Positions 1 through 8,336 of a stretch of DNA of 64,000 nt are shown here, one piece after another (the stretch's first letter is position 1; each line of letters starts with the position of its first letter). The stretch is from NCBI RefSeq assembly GCF_000599605.1, contig NZ_KK082668.1, forward strand, positions 148,210 through 212,209. The letters are read 5' to 3'. The translations under genes were made by a program, and so were the position numbers. This DNA comes from Prevotella sp. HJM029 (GTDB lineage: Bacteria > Bacteroidota > Bacteroidia > Bacteroidales > Bacteroidaceae). The notes beneath the pieces are model-generated. The model did not search any database and was not told the DNA's origin. It saw only the letters and a program-made list of their open reading frames with translations.

Positions 1-240
1 TTTAATGTTTATTCACTAAAAAGGTGATATTTGCGGTTTCAAACGGTTTGTAAAGCTATTATTTATATCTTTATCGCCCCCCTGGGGAGTGTTGGTCTAC
101 CCAATTGTTTGCTAATGGTCTGCAACATGGCTTGAAAGGCCCTGTCATAGTGTTCAAATCGTTTCGTCAATGGGAGTACTTGCTTCTTTGTCGTCCTTAT
201 TTATCTTGCCACTTGGTTGCTATGAAAAAGTAATAAGGTA

Positions 241-350
241 GAGATTTCTATGCAAAATGGTGCTATTTGTCCTGTAAAAAGGCCTGTTTTGTAGGGTAAT
301 CAGCACCATATTGTAGGTCAATTTATCGAACATGATTGTGCCGCCTATGC
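241..350. repeat. Degenerate 22-bp tandem array in the left-edge intergenic region
   Basis: Bases 1-458 hold no supportable gene. From about 241 the sequence can be phased in 22-base steps (241, 263, 285, 307), each step repeating a pattern of TTTGT or ATTGT near its start and an A/T-rich TAA or CAA in the middle. The same unit is clearer at 7696-8025 and 62109-62284. Bases 1-240 may be a more decayed continuation. Phasing is by eye. Confidence 0.45.
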
Positions 351-384
351 AGCATTACTTTGAGCGATTGGCTGTATGAGTATC

Positions 385-416
385 AAAAAGCGCTGGCAGG
401 CAGAGCCTGTCAGCGC
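385..416 (-). terminator. Rho-independent terminator of the thioredoxin-fold lipoprotein gene
   Basis: Inverted repeat 390-401 / 405-416 with a 3-base loop and one G-T wobble. Read on the minus strand it is followed by TTTTT, 43 bases past the stop codon of the gene at 459-1631. Confidence 0.85.
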
Positions 417-458
417 ATGATATGGTTGTTTCTTTATTGAAAAAGCGTTTGCAAATCC

Positions 459-1631
459 TTAAAGTAAGCTTTGAATGGCTGCATTAATATCTTTTATTTG
501 CGTGTTGCGCAATTTCAGCGTGTTATCTTTTCCGATGAGGAAGAACGTGGGAATCGACTGCACATTGTATTGGGCTAAAACGGGAGATTGTGCACCTGCG
601 TCGTCTCTTACGCTAATCCAAGGCAGTGCTTCGGTTTGTGTTTTCCAGAAATGCTCATCAGGATCGATGGACACTTGATAGATTTCTAAGCCGCGTGCAT
701 GATATTTGTTGTAGAGATCACGCAACATCATGATGCGTTTCGGGCTTTGGTCGGCAGCAAACAAATGGAAATCTAAGAGTACAACCTTCCCCGTGAGGTC
801 GGATAGTCGACGCACTTTACCATGATTGTCAGTGAGTGCGATGTCGATGATGCCACTCACTTTCACCTTGTTGGGGTCGATTTGTGCAGGTTGTTGTTCT
901 GCTTGTAAGATGCGTGCATCCTTCATCCCCTGAATAGCAATGTTATGCAAGTTCACACCGCGTTCGGCTTTGGGATAGAAGGTGTCCCAACTTGTAGCTA
1001 CAGCCGCATAGACTTTGTTGTCTTCTTTGCTATTACGAGGGTTGAAGATGAGCAGTTCATTGTTGCCCAACACTATGGTTTGGAACAATGCAAAGTAAGC
1101 ATAAGCGCGCATAGGAGCCTTGAAAATATAATTCAACTTAATGTTGTTTTTATAGTTTTCAACGAGGCTGGTAACACTATCTTCAACGGCATCGATTCCA
1201 AGATTAGGATTCTTTGCGATGTCGTTGATGCGACTTTGCAAGTTTTGTTGTAGAATAGAAAGTGTTTGAATTTGCTTACATTCTTCACTTCCTGTTACTT
1301 CATATTGGCGCGACATGGTGGGATAGGCCGCCTTGATGGTAATCGACTCTGTTGAATCCACCGCTAAATTAATGATCTGTCCGGCAATTCTCAATCGATA
1401 AAATTCTGGTGCTTGTGCCGCTTCGCCACTGAAATTGAAGTGCCCATCGGCATTTAATTTCGTAGAGTCAACGATAATAGGGCCATTTAAGCTCATGTTT
1501 TCGAAATACAACATCGAGTCTTGTGCTTGCGAAATCTCACCTTCTATGTGGAATTTCTTGTTGTTACAAGCTGTCAAAGCGGTGATAGCCATGGCCACAG
1601 CGGCCATAAAGAAGTGTTGCTTTATCTTCAT
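459..1631 (-). CDS. Thioredoxin-fold lipoprotein with N-terminal DUF4369-like domain, lacking the CxxC motif
   Basis: A 390-residue exported protein. The N-terminus has a signal peptide with a lipobox ending LTAC at residues 19-22, so it is probably a lipoprotein facing the periplasm. Residues about 26-120 resemble the DUF4369 beta domain that precedes TlpA/AhpC-type thioredoxin domains in many Bacteroidetes proteins. Residues about 255-390 have the thioredoxin-like pattern, with GKVVLLDF before the usual active site and a cis-Pro region SIPTFFLI near the end. Where family members carry WCxxC, this protein reads LFAADQSPKR, so both redox cysteines are missing. It therefore cannot work as a classical disulfide reductase and may bind or scaffold instead. 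A typical promoter lies just upstream and a terminator downstream, so it is monocistronic. Confidence 0.85.
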   Translation of the reverse strand: MKIKQHFFMAAVAMAITALTACNNKKFHIEGEISQAQDSMLYFENMSLNGPIIVDSTKLNADGHFNFSGEAAQAPEFYRLRIAGQIINLAVDSTESITIKAAYPTMSRQYEVTGSEECKQIQTLSILQQNLQSRINDIAKNPNLGIDAVEDSVTSLVENYKNNIKLNYIFKAPMRAYAYFALFQTIVLGNNELLIFNPRNSKEDNKVYAAVATSWDTFYPKAERGVNLHNIAIQGMKDARILQAEQQPAQIDPNKVKVSGIIDIALTDNHGKVRRLSDLTGKVVLLDFHLFAADQSPKRIMMLRDLYNKYHARGLEIYQVSIDPDEHFWKTQTEALPWISVRDDAGAQSPVLAQYNVQSIPTFFLIGKDNTLKLRNTQIKDINAAIQSLL

Positions 1632-1659
1632 TTAATAGTTCTTTTTTAGGTTGTTGGTG

Positions 1660-1690
1660 CAAATTTAATGCAATAAATGGATTTGACAAA
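1660..1690 (-). promoter_or_regulatory. Bacteroidetes-type promoter of the thioredoxin-fold lipoprotein gene
   Basis: On the minus strand a TTTG (-33, complement of 1687-1690) is 19 bases from TAAATTTG (-7, complement of 1660-1667), matching the TTTG/TAnnTTTG consensus. The predicted start of transcription is near 1653, giving a leader of about 22 bases. Confidence 0.7.
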
Positions 1691-1706
1691 ATAAATAATT
1701 GATTAT

Positions 1707-2090
1707 TTAAATCCATTTTGCTGCTTGTATACCACCATAGACTGCGAGTAGACCGAGGAACACACTGCCACTCACATAGCACGCCATGGCTAAGAATTGT
1801 TGCTGGCGGAGCAAAGCAAGACTTTCGTTACAGAAGGTTGAAAATGTGGTGAAACCACCACAGAAGCCCACTATGAGGAATGGTTTTAATGCGCCGTTCA
1901 GGTCGTGATGGCGTGCAAATAGTCCACAAAGGAATCCTATCAAAAGACAACCTGATATGTTGATGAGAGCTGTCCCCCAAGGAAGTGTGCGGCAACTATT
2001 GCTCAATAGCACGCGAGGAAGATACCAACGGAGAATCGATCCTGCTGCGCCCCCTAAAGCAACGAGGAGCATATTGTATAAGCTATTCAT
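1707..2090 (-). CDS. crcB: Fluoride ion channel CrcB/Fluc
   Basis: Small four-helix membrane protein of 127 residues that exports fluoride as a dual-topology dimer. Family marks visible are the N-terminal GGAAGSILRW segment, a central asparagine-bearing helix (GTALINISGCLLIGFL), and the GFCGGFTTFSTF motif that includes the Phe and Thr/Ser residues lining the pore. I chose the ATG at 2090 over an in-frame upstream start at 2159 because the protein then begins directly with the family N-terminus and because the -7 promoter box lies only 4 bases before it (2095-2102, TACTTTTG on the minus strand). This implies a leaderless mRNA. No fluoride riboswitch is recognisable upstream, as there is no room for one. 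Confidence 0.93.
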   Translation of the reverse strand: MNSLYNMLLVALGGAAGSILRWYLPRVLLSNSCRTLPWGTALINISGCLLIGFLCGLFARHHDLNGALKPFLIVGFCGGFTTFSTFCNESLALLRQQQFLAMACYVSGSVFLGLLAVYGGIQAAKWI

Positions 2091-2178
2091 GCTACAAAAG
2101 TAATAAAAAAAATGAGATATTTTTCTTTTCCCTACGCACGAATAGGAAAAATCCCCCATCAGTTTAGGCTTTTCCCTG

Positions 2179-2208
2179 TTGTTGACTTTATGAAAGCACG
2201 TATCTTTG
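2179..2208 (+). promoter_or_regulatory. Canonical promoter upstream of an orphan small transcript
   Basis: TTG at 2179-2181, 19 bases, TATCTTTG at 2201-2208: a perfect -7 box with standard spacing. Transcription would begin near 2215. The next coding start (pnp) is 270 bases away, beyond an intrinsic terminator. Confidence 0.75.
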
Positions 2209-2214
2209 CAGCGG

Positions 2215-2363
2215 AATTAACATTCAGAGAGTTATATATACGATAGGTTTAGCATTTTTAAGGAAAAAGATTTCAAGCGACTAATTGAAATTAAGATTTG
2301 TAGAATAGGATTAACTATGTGATGAAGAGCCATTTCCACCATCGTGGAGATGGCTACTTTTTT
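2215..2363 (+). ncRNA. Candidate small RNA between crcB and pnp
   Basis: A promoter (2179-2208) and a strong intrinsic terminator (2328-2363) bracket about 150 bases that hold no open reading frame of note. The neighbouring genes to the left are on the minus strand, so the terminator serves no protein gene on the plus strand. Inside, an ATTTCA/TGAAAT pair (about 2269-2290) could form a 5' hairpin before an A/G-rich single-stranded stretch and the terminator stem. I do not recognise it as 6S RNA, tmRNA, RNase P RNA or SRP RNA. An alternative is a long pnp leader with premature termination, with pnp expression relying on read-through or on its own -7 box at 2429-2436. Confidence 0.55.
2328..2363 (+). 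terminator. Strong intrinsic terminator of the orphan transcript
   Basis: Twelve-base-pair stem 2328-2339 / 2344-2355 with one G-U pair and a 4-base loop, followed by a six-T run at 2358-2363. Confidence 0.85.
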
Positions 2364-2428
2364 GTGTAGTTCGTTGTAAAAATCATGAAATAATAAGGTT
2401 AACATTCTTTTGTTTCATTTATAATGGG

Positions 2429-2436
2429 TAACTTTG
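2429..2436 (+). promoter_or_regulatory. -7 promoter box of pnp
   Basis: TAACTTTG matches the TAnnTTTG consensus. The upstream TTTG at 2409-2412 is only 16 bases away, so the -33 element is poor. Predicted leader about 40 bases. Confidence 0.55.
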
Positions 2437-2480
2437 CGCCACATTATTATATAGATGTAAAGATAAACAATAAATTTTAG

Positions 2481-4685
2481 ATGAACGTTATTACAAAAAA
2501 AGTTCAATTGCCTGATGGGAGAACCATCACAATTGAGACCGGAAAAGTTGCAAAACAGGCCGATGGTGCCGCAGTTTTACGTATGGGCAACACAGTACTT
2601 CTCGCGACTGTTTGTGCAGCAAAAGATGCCGTTCCGGGTACAGATTTTATGCCTTTACAAGTGGATTACCGCGAACAATATAGTTCTGCGGGTCGTTTCC
2701 CTGGAGGTTTTACGAAACGTGAAGGTAAAGCAAGCGACAGTGAAATCCTGACATCGCGTCTCATAGACCGTGCCCTTCGCCCTCTTTTCCCTTCAAACTA
2801 TCACGCAGAAGTGTATGTGCAAGTGATGTTACTCTCTGCAGACGGAGTAGATCAACCCGATGCTTTGGCTGGTTTTGCTGCTTCTGCAGCAATGGCTTGC
2901 TCTGACATTCCTTTTGAACACACCATATCTGAGGTTCGTGTGGCACGCATTCATGGTGAATATGTCATTAACCCCACATTCCAGCAAATGGCCGAAGCCG
3001 ATATGGATTTGATGGTAGGTGCTACCAAAGATAATATCATGATGGTGGAAGGTGAGATGAATGAGGTCTCTGAACAAGAGCTGATTGAAGCGCTGAAAGC
3101 TGCAGCCGAGGCCATCAAACCCATGTGTACGTTGCAAGATGAATTGTCAAAGGAACTTGGTAAAGATGTGAAACGCGAATACGATCATGAAGTTAATGAT
3201 GAGGATTTGCGACAACAAATTAAGACAGAGCTTTATCAACCAGCTTATGATGTGAATAAACAAGCATTGGAAAAGCAGGCTCGTCACGATGCATTTGATA
3301 AGATTTTAGCCGACTTTTTAGAGAAATATGATGCTGAACATGCTGATTTGAAGGAAGAAGAGCTTGAAGAGAAGCATGCTGAGGCCACTCGTTATTATGA
3401 GGATGTATTGCGTGATGCTATGCGTAGATGCATTCTTGACGAGGGTAAACGCTTAGATGGTCGTCAAACAACTGATATTCGTCCCATCTGGTGTGAAGTG
3501 TCTTCTCTGCCCATGCCCCATGGAAGTGCTATCTTCCAACGTGGAGAAACGATGTCACTCTCTACTTGTACGCTCGGCACAAAGTTAGATGAAAAGCTCG
3601 TAGATGACGTGTTAGAGAAGAGCTATCAGCGCTTCTTGCTCCATTATAACTTCCCTCCTTTCTCAACAGGTGAAGCAAAAGCACAGCGAGGAGTAGGTCG
3701 TAGAGAGATTGGTCACGGCCATTTGGCATGGCGAGGTCTTAAGGGTCAGATCCCAACCGATTATCCTTACACCGTTCGTTTGGTGAGCCAAATCCTCGAA
3801 TCCAATGGTTCTTCGTCGATGGCTACTGTTTGTGCGGGCACTTTAGCATTGATGGATGCGGGCGTTCCGATGAAGAAACCTGTGAGTGGTATTGCGATGG
3901 GACTCATCAAAAACCCAGGAGAAGAGAAGTATGCTATCTTGAGTGACATCCTTGGTGATGAGGATCACTTGGGCGATATGGACTTCAAAACCACCGGAAC
4001 ACGTGATGGTCTTACCGCTACTCAGATGGATATTAAATGTGATGGCCTCTCGTTTGAGATTTTAGAGCAGGCATTAATGCAGGCCAAAGCAGGTCGCGAG
4101 CATATCTTAAACTGCATGCTTGAGACCATTTCTGAACCGCGTGCAGAGTTGAAACCACAAGTTCCACGTATTGAAGCCTTTGATATTCCTAAGGAATTTA
4201 TTGGCGCAGTCATTGGCCCTGGTGGTAAGATTATTCAGCAGATGCAGGAAGAAACCAACACAGTTATCACCATTGATGAGACTGATGGCAAAGGACATAT
4301 CACCGTTTCTGCACCCAACAAGGATAGCATTGAGGCCGCTATTGCCAAGATTAAAGGCATCGTAGCTATCCCAGAGATTGGCGAAATCTACGAAGGTACC
4401 GTGCGTAGCGTGATGCCTTACGGCTGCTTTGTTGAAATTCTTCCTGGAAAAGACGGCTTACTTCATATCTCAGAAATCGATTGGAAACGCCTTGAAAGCG
4501 TCGAAGAAGCAGGTATTAAGGAAGGAGATAAGATTAGAGTGAAGCTCATGGATATTGATCCTAAGACGGGAAAATATAAACTCTCGCGCCGTGTGTTGAT
4601 GGAAAAGCCCGAAGGTTACGTTGAGCGTGAACGTCGTCCACGCCCAGATCGTCGTCCACGTCGTGAGGGAGAACGCCACGAATAA
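2481..4685 (+). CDS. pnp: Polyribonucleotide nucleotidyltransferase (PNPase)
   Basis: PNPase of 734 residues, a normal length for the family. It degrades RNA 3' to 5' by phosphorolysis and forms a trimeric ring. Domains in order: first RNase PH core (about 5-220, with [11 protein letters not shown]), helical linker with a charged insert (about 240-310), second RNase PH core (about 325-550, containing the phosphate-site FSTGEA and the [14 protein letters not shown] segment with the metal-binding aspartates), KH domain (about 565-625, [12 protein letters not shown]), and S1 domain (about 632-700, [28 protein letters not shown]). The tail is rich in Arg and Pro, as is common in Bacteroidetes. 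In many bacteria pnp follows rpsO; here it does not. It ends in a shared hairpin with the convergent M16 protease gene. Confidence 0.98.
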   Translation: MNVITKKVQLPDGRTITIETGKVAKQADGAAVLRMGNTVLLATVCAAKDAVPGTDFMPLQVDYREQYSSAGRFPGGFTKREGKASDSEILTSRLIDRALRPLFPSNYHAEVYVQVMLLSADGVDQPDALAGFAASAAMACSDIPFEHTISEVRVARIHGEYVINPTFQQMAEADMDLMVGATKDNIMMVEGEMNEVSEQELIEALKAAAEAIKPMCTLQDELSKELGKDVKREYDHEVNDEDLRQQIKTELYQPAYDVNKQALEKQARHDAFDKILADFLEKYDAEHADLKEEELEEKHAEATRYYEDVLRDAMRRCILDEGKRLDGRQTTDIRPIWCEVSSLPMPHGSAIFQRGETMSLSTCTLGTKLDEKLVDDVLEKSYQRFLLHYNFPPFSTGEAKAQRGVGRREIGHGHLAWRGLKGQIPTDYPYTVRLVSQILESNGSSSMATVCAGTLALMDAGVPMKKPVSGIAMGLIKNPGEEKYAILSDILGDEDHLGDMDFKTTGTRDGLTATQMDIKCDGLSFEILEQALMQAKAGREHILNCMLETISEPRAELKPQVPRIEAFDIPKEFIGAVIGPGGKIIQQMQEETNTVITIDETDGKGHITVSAPNKDSIEAAIAKIKGIVAIPEIGEIYEGTVRSVMPYGCFVEILPGKDGLLHISEIDWKRLESVEEAGIKEGDKIRVKLMDIDPKTGKYKLSRRVLMEKPEGYVERERRPRPDRRPRREGERHE

Positions 4686-4711
4686 TTGTATTTTTTATTA
4701 TAATTCACATC

Positions 4712-4749
4712 AAAAGGAGGAGAACAGACTTGCTGTTCTCCTCCTTTTT
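4712..4749. terminator. Bidirectional terminator between pnp and the M16 protease gene
   Basis: Perfect 16-base-pair stem 4712-4727 / 4733-4748 with a 5-base loop, A-rich on the left and T-rich on the right, so it works for both convergent genes. Confidence 0.9.
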
Positions 4750-4792
4750 CTATGTGTATATCCGAAAGAACGGATAGCAAATGGTGGAAAAA

Positions 4793-6025
4793 CTATTTAT
4801 AGATGAGTGTTGTGAGTTGTCGCTCCTGCATGATTTCTTCTGCTACCGTCTGGATACTTTCGGGCGTAACAGCATCAATATGGCGATAAAGTGAGGTGAT
4901 ATCACGCTCCCAACCATAATGCAAATAGCTCTTTCCAAAATCTAAAGCAAAGTTCTCTTTGTTGTCACAAGCAATACCTATTTGTCCCTTTAACTGCCGT
5001 TTCGCTGCGGCAAGTTGTCGTTCTGTCAAAGGTTTGTCAATCATTTTCTGGAGTTCCCTCTTGGCTAAACGCATACATTTACATAAGTCTTCGTGATCGC
5101 AGCCGAAGTAAATCGCCCATAAACCTGCATCATCATAGTTCACCATGGTACTCTCAATGGTGTAGACCAAACCATGCTTCTCGCGCAAACTTTGATTGAG
5201 TCTTGAGGTCATTCCAGGCCCACCTAATATGTTGTTTAAAAGGTAAAGGCTCATTCTCTCTTCTTGATGAATGCTATAACTCCGATGTCCTAACATCACA
5301 TGAGCTTGATGTGTCCCTCTTTCTTGCTCAATCCCGCGGGGAGAGTAGTGCTGTAAAGGCTTCTGAACTGTTGGGTGAATAATGGGCTTAGCAATAGGAA
5401 AATCGCTTGTAGCTTGCTCTAATAACTTTACAACATGTTGAAAATTGATGTCGCCCGAGATAAAGAATATGCTGTTTTCTGGGCGATAATATTTTGCAGT
5501 AAACTTGCGAGCACTGTCGCTATTAAACGATTTTACCGTTAATAGTGAGCCTAAGATGTTATGCCCTAAGGGGTGTTCGCCGAACAAAATATTCTCAAAT
5601 TCATCATAAATCAAATCTGCAGGCGAATCATTATAACTCTCGATTTCATCGCATATCACATCAATTTCCTTGTCGAGTTCATTCTCAGGGTAGACCGAAT
5701 GAAATACCATGTCGGTCAAAAGATCAATGGCTTGTGGCGTATGTTCTTTGAGAATGGCCGCATGAAACACCGTATCCTCTTTGTTGGTAAATGCATTTAA
5801 ATCGCCACCCACACGTTCTAAAGCATTGCTAATAGCCCAGGCACGCCGCCGTTTTGTACCCTTAAAGGTTGCATGTTCGCAGAAATGAGCTAACCCCCAT
5901 TGTTGGATTTGTTCATTGCGCGAGCCTACATTGATTTCATAACCGCAATAAACAACATGTGAAGAAGTGGGGAGATGGATGATTCTTAGCCCATTACCAA
6001 GGGTGTAAGTGTTGTATAAATTCAT
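4793..6025 (-). CDS. M16 (pitrilysin-like) zinc metalloprotease
   Basis: A 410-residue single-unit M16 protease of the processing-peptidase type. The inverted zinc motif HxxEH is visible as HFCEH near residue 47, followed by the usual downstream acidic residues (IDVICDEIESYNDSP) where the third zinc ligand lies. The second half carries the R/Y substrate-clamp region (HGLVYTIES). The protein has no signal peptide, so it probably degrades peptides in the cytoplasm or the periplasm after unusual export; the sequence supports the cytoplasm. The start at 6025 is 4 bases after a TAACTTTG box (complement of 6030-6037), implying a leaderless mRNA. Confidence 0.93.
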   Translation of the reverse strand: MNLYNTYTLGNGLRIIHLPTSSHVVYCGYEINVGSRNEQIQQWGLAHFCEHATFKGTKRRRAWAISNALERVGGDLNAFTNKEDTVFHAAILKEHTPQAIDLLTDMVFHSVYPENELDKEIDVICDEIESYNDSPADLIYDEFENILFGEHPLGHNILGSLLTVKSFNSDSARKFTAKYYRPENSIFFISGDINFQHVVKLLEQATSDFPIAKPIIHPTVQKPLQHYSPRGIEQERGTHQAHVMLGHRSYSIHQEERMSLYLLNNILGGPGMTSRLNQSLREKHGLVYTIESTMVNYDDAGLWAIYFGCDHEDLCKCMRLAKRELQKMIDKPLTERQLAAAKRQLKGQIGIACDNKENFALDFGKSYLHYGWERDITSLYRHIDAVTPESIQTVAEEIMQERQLTTLIYK

Positions 6026-6045
6026 AGCGCAAAGTTACTTAAAAA

Positions 6046-6077
6046 TTTGTATTTTCTACTGAATTCCCTTATATTTG
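6046..6077 (+). promoter_or_regulatory. Promoter of the PfkB kinase gene
   Basis: TTTG at 6046-6049, 20 bases, TATATTTG at 6070-6077. It overlaps the divergent promoter region of the M16 protease gene (6030-6037). Confidence 0.75.
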
Positions 6078-6104
6078 CAACCCAACAATCAGTCATAAAA
6101 GCAT

Positions 6105-7034
6105 ATGCGTAAAGTCATTGGTATAGGAGAAACAGTTTTAGATATTATCTTTAAGAACAATAAGCCTGTGAATGCAGTGCCTGGAGGTTCGGCTCTTAAT
6201 GCAATAGTCTCTTTGAGTAGAGCCGGGATTTCTACCCATTTCATCGGCGAAGTGGGGCATGATCGGGTAGGAAGTCACATTCTTGATTTCCTAAAAGATA
6301 ATCATGTTGGCGTTTCCAAAATGGAGATTTCGCCCGAAGGACAATCCCATTTGTCGTTAGCTTTCTTAGATGAGGAGAACAATGCAGACTATTTGTTTTA
6401 TAAAGACCATGTCCATGATTCGTTTTCGATGGCCTATCCTGAGATAAATCGCGATGATATCGTGCTTTTTGGCTCATTCTTTGCGGTGAACCCTATCATA
6501 CATGCCGAGGTAAATGAGTTCTTAAAGTTTGCCCAACAAAAGGGGGCTATTCTTTATTATGATGTTAATTTTCGCCCATCTCATCGGCATGAGGTGATGA
6601 AAATTACTCCTAATTTTATTGATAATCTCGAACTATCAACCATTGTTCGTGGTAGTCATGAAGATTTTGAGGTGCTTTATAAGCAGACAGATGCTGCAAA
6701 GGTCTATCAAAATCAGATAAAATTCTATTGTAAAAACTTCATCTATACGCGTGGAAACAAGCCCGTTTCCGTGTTTGCTATACCCCAATTCCAAAAAGAT
6801 TACGAGGTTCCGCCGTTGCAACCCGTGAGCACCATTGGTGCAGGAGATAACTTTAATGCAGGCATTATCTATGGTTTGCTGAAAGAGCATATCACATTGC
6901 ACCAAATAGAAGAAGGGCTATCGGCTGCGCAATGGGATGCTTTGATAGGCTATGCACAAGCTTTTTCAGCCGCATGTTGCCAAGACATTTATAACTATGT
7001 GAGTGAAGCATTCGGCCAAAAAATGTCGATGTAA
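6105..7034 (+). CDS. PfkB-family carbohydrate kinase (fructokinase-like)
   Basis: A 309-residue ribokinase-fold sugar kinase. The N-terminal glycine-rich motif (VPGGSALNAIVSLSRAG, about 25-41) binds the sugar, and the C-terminal signature STIGAGDNFNAGI (about 242-254) holds the catalytic Asp and the anion hole. Substrate cannot be told from sequence alone; length and overall pattern fit the fructokinase branch. It stands alone with its own promoter and is convergent with the LOG-family gene, from which only 33 bases separate it. Confidence 0.9.
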   Translation: MRKVIGIGETVLDIIFKNNKPVNAVPGGSALNAIVSLSRAGISTHFIGEVGHDRVGSHILDFLKDNHVGVSKMEISPEGQSHLSLAFLDEENNADYLFYKDHVHDSFSMAYPEINRDDIVLFGSFFAVNPIIHAEVNEFLKFAQQKGAILYYDVNFRPSHRHEVMKITPNFIDNLELSTIVRGSHEDFEVLYKQTDAAKVYQNQIKFYCKNFIYTRGNKPVSVFAIPQFQKDYEVPPLQPVSTIGAGDNFNAGIIYGLLKEHITLHQIEEGLSAAQWDALIGYAQAFSAACCQDIYNYVSEAFGQKMSM

Positions 7035-7067
7035 TCGGCACTTTCTAACCATTTAGCTGTTTTTTCG

Positions 7068-7607
7068 TTACCCCATATCTTGCAAAAGCGTGGCGATGTC
7101 GGTTAAGTTGCTTGCCGTTTGGATATAGTCTTGCCATTTTCCACGTATCATTTGTTGGGCTTGTAAGTCGTCAAGTAATTTAATCAACGGATTGAAAAAG
7201 CCCTTCATGTTATAAAGGATGACACGTTTTTGGTGATAACCAATCGTTTTACTGGCAGCCACGGTAAACACTTCGTCGAGTGTTCCAATGCCTCCTGGCA
7301 AGGCAATGAGCACATCACTCTTTAGCAAAATCAAGTCTTTGCGGTCGCTGAGATTGTCACAAGCAATGTTGATATCTACGTAATCGCTCACTCTTCCACC
7401 TTGTTCGATGATGCGAGGAATAACTCCTATGGTCTGTCCGCCATGCAAATGCACCGCTTTCCCGACGCATTCCATAAGCCCACAATTACAACCTCCATAG
7501 ACAATCGCATGGCCTTGCGAGCCAATCCATGCGCCTAAGGCCTCTGTTTCTGCAAAAAAGTCGGCATCAATCGTGTTGTTTGCCGAGCAAAATACACCTA
7601 TCTTCAT
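7068..7607 (-). CDS. LOG-family protein (TIGR00730-like nucleotide phosphoribohydrolase)
   Basis: A 179-residue Rossmann-like protein of the LYSINE DECARBOXYLASE-like/LOG family. The diagnostic PGGIGTLDEVF motif (PGGxGTxxE) is at about residues 103-113, and GGCNCGLMECVGKAV at about 37-51. Characterised LOG proteins cleave cytokinin or other nucleoside 5'-monophosphates into base and ribose 5-phosphate; in bacteria the role is often nucleotide salvage or unknown. A TAAATTTG box (complement of 7612-7619) lies 4 bases from the ATG, so the mRNA is predicted to be leaderless. Confidence 0.93.
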   Translation of the reverse strand: MKIGVFCSANNTIDADFFAETEALGAWIGSQGHAIVYGGCNCGLMECVGKAVHLHGGQTIGVIPRIIEQGGRVSDYVDINIACDNLSDRKDLILLKSDVLIALPGGIGTLDEVFTVAASKTIGYHQKRVILYNMKGFFNPLIKLLDDLQAQQMIRGKWQDYIQTASNLTDIATLLQDMG

Positions 7608-7695
7608 TCCACAAATTTACAGAAAAATGTGCAAGAACGAATTTTCTTTATCTTTTTTTGATAAAAGAATGAGTTTGTGTCATGCGCATGTTTCA

Positions 7696-8025
7696 CCCCC
7701 ATATTGGTGCATTTATTGGTCAACGTGGGAATCTTGACAGGGCAATTGGTACAGTGCTGTTGCACGATACTTTCCCAGCTATTTTGTCACTTGAATACTA
7801 TCATCAAGCCATGGAATAGCGATTGCCAAACAATATAGCATAGATTGTTTGACAAAGAAGCCCACTTTACGTTACAATTCAATAGAGATTGTAGAACGAT
7901 TTGGTCTATATTGCTGCACGACTTGCCCATCATTGTTGTGCAAGTACGGATAGAGTGTGTGCGATGGGAGATTTGTTGTGCTATGATTGATACTCTTGCG
8001 GTAGGGCAGCTACACTACATTGTGG
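7696..8025. repeat. Large degenerate 22-bp tandem array (about 15 units)
   Basis: The region between the LOG gene and the PUL can be cut into 22-base steps from 7696 to 8025 (for example 7828, 7850, 7872, 7894, 7916). The clearest units contain ACAAT and ATTGT half-sites about 9-10 bases apart, so each unit is itself an imperfect inverted repeat. Bases 7821-7913 match the reverse complement of 62188-62280 without gaps at 73 of 93 positions (my count). Short reading frames over this region (7845-8224) have no family features and look accidental. Confidence 0.6.
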
Positions 8026-8196
8026 ACTAATGTGCATGGTGTTGCGACTTAAGCTATGCGCCAAAAACCTCTATTTTCAGCAAAAAGCTGGTGTTAATTG
8101 TTTGGTCTGGTGGGCAAAAGACGTCTATTTCCAATCTTCAGATTTACACAAAAATGTGCAAAAGTATAACTTATTCATCTTTTTTTGGATGAAAAA

Positions 8197-8229
8197 TTTG
8201 GTTATTTCAAAAAAAAAAAAATAGCTTTG
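8197..8229 (+). promoter_or_regulatory. PUL promoter with a 13-A tract in its spacer
   Basis: TTTG at 8197-8200 and TAGCTTTG at 8222-8229, 21 bases apart. Of that spacer, 8209-8221 is an uninterrupted run of 13 A. Slippage in the run would change the -33/-7 distance, the classic layout for phase-variable promoters. The start of transcription is predicted near 8236, giving a leader of about 226 bases. Confidence 0.65.
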
Positions 8230-8294
8230 CCAACAGTTAATAAAGATTACTAACTACAAACAATTATTGATGAAGTTCCTGGAATTACGCATTA

Positions 8295-8336
8295 GAGACA
8301 TGGAGTCTCCGCCATGAATGGATGCCTTTGAGGCAT
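8295..8336 (+). other. Two hairpins in the SusC leader
   Basis: GAGAC/GTCTC (8295-8299 / 8305-8309) and ATGCCT/AGGCAT (8322-8327 / 8331-8336) form two small adjacent hairpins in the long untranslated leader. No T run follows, so they are not terminators. They may stabilise or regulate the mRNA. Confidence 0.4.

Noticed and set aside
2091-2178. Fluoride riboswitch for crcB
   Set aside because: The -7 box lies 4 bases from the crcB ATG, so no leader exists to hold one, and the conserved riboswitch core is not visible.
7845-8224. Two plus-strand frames of about 60 codons upstream of the PUL
   Set aside because: They lie over the 22-base array and the promoter region, have no domain or signal features, and the second would overlap the A tract and promoter.
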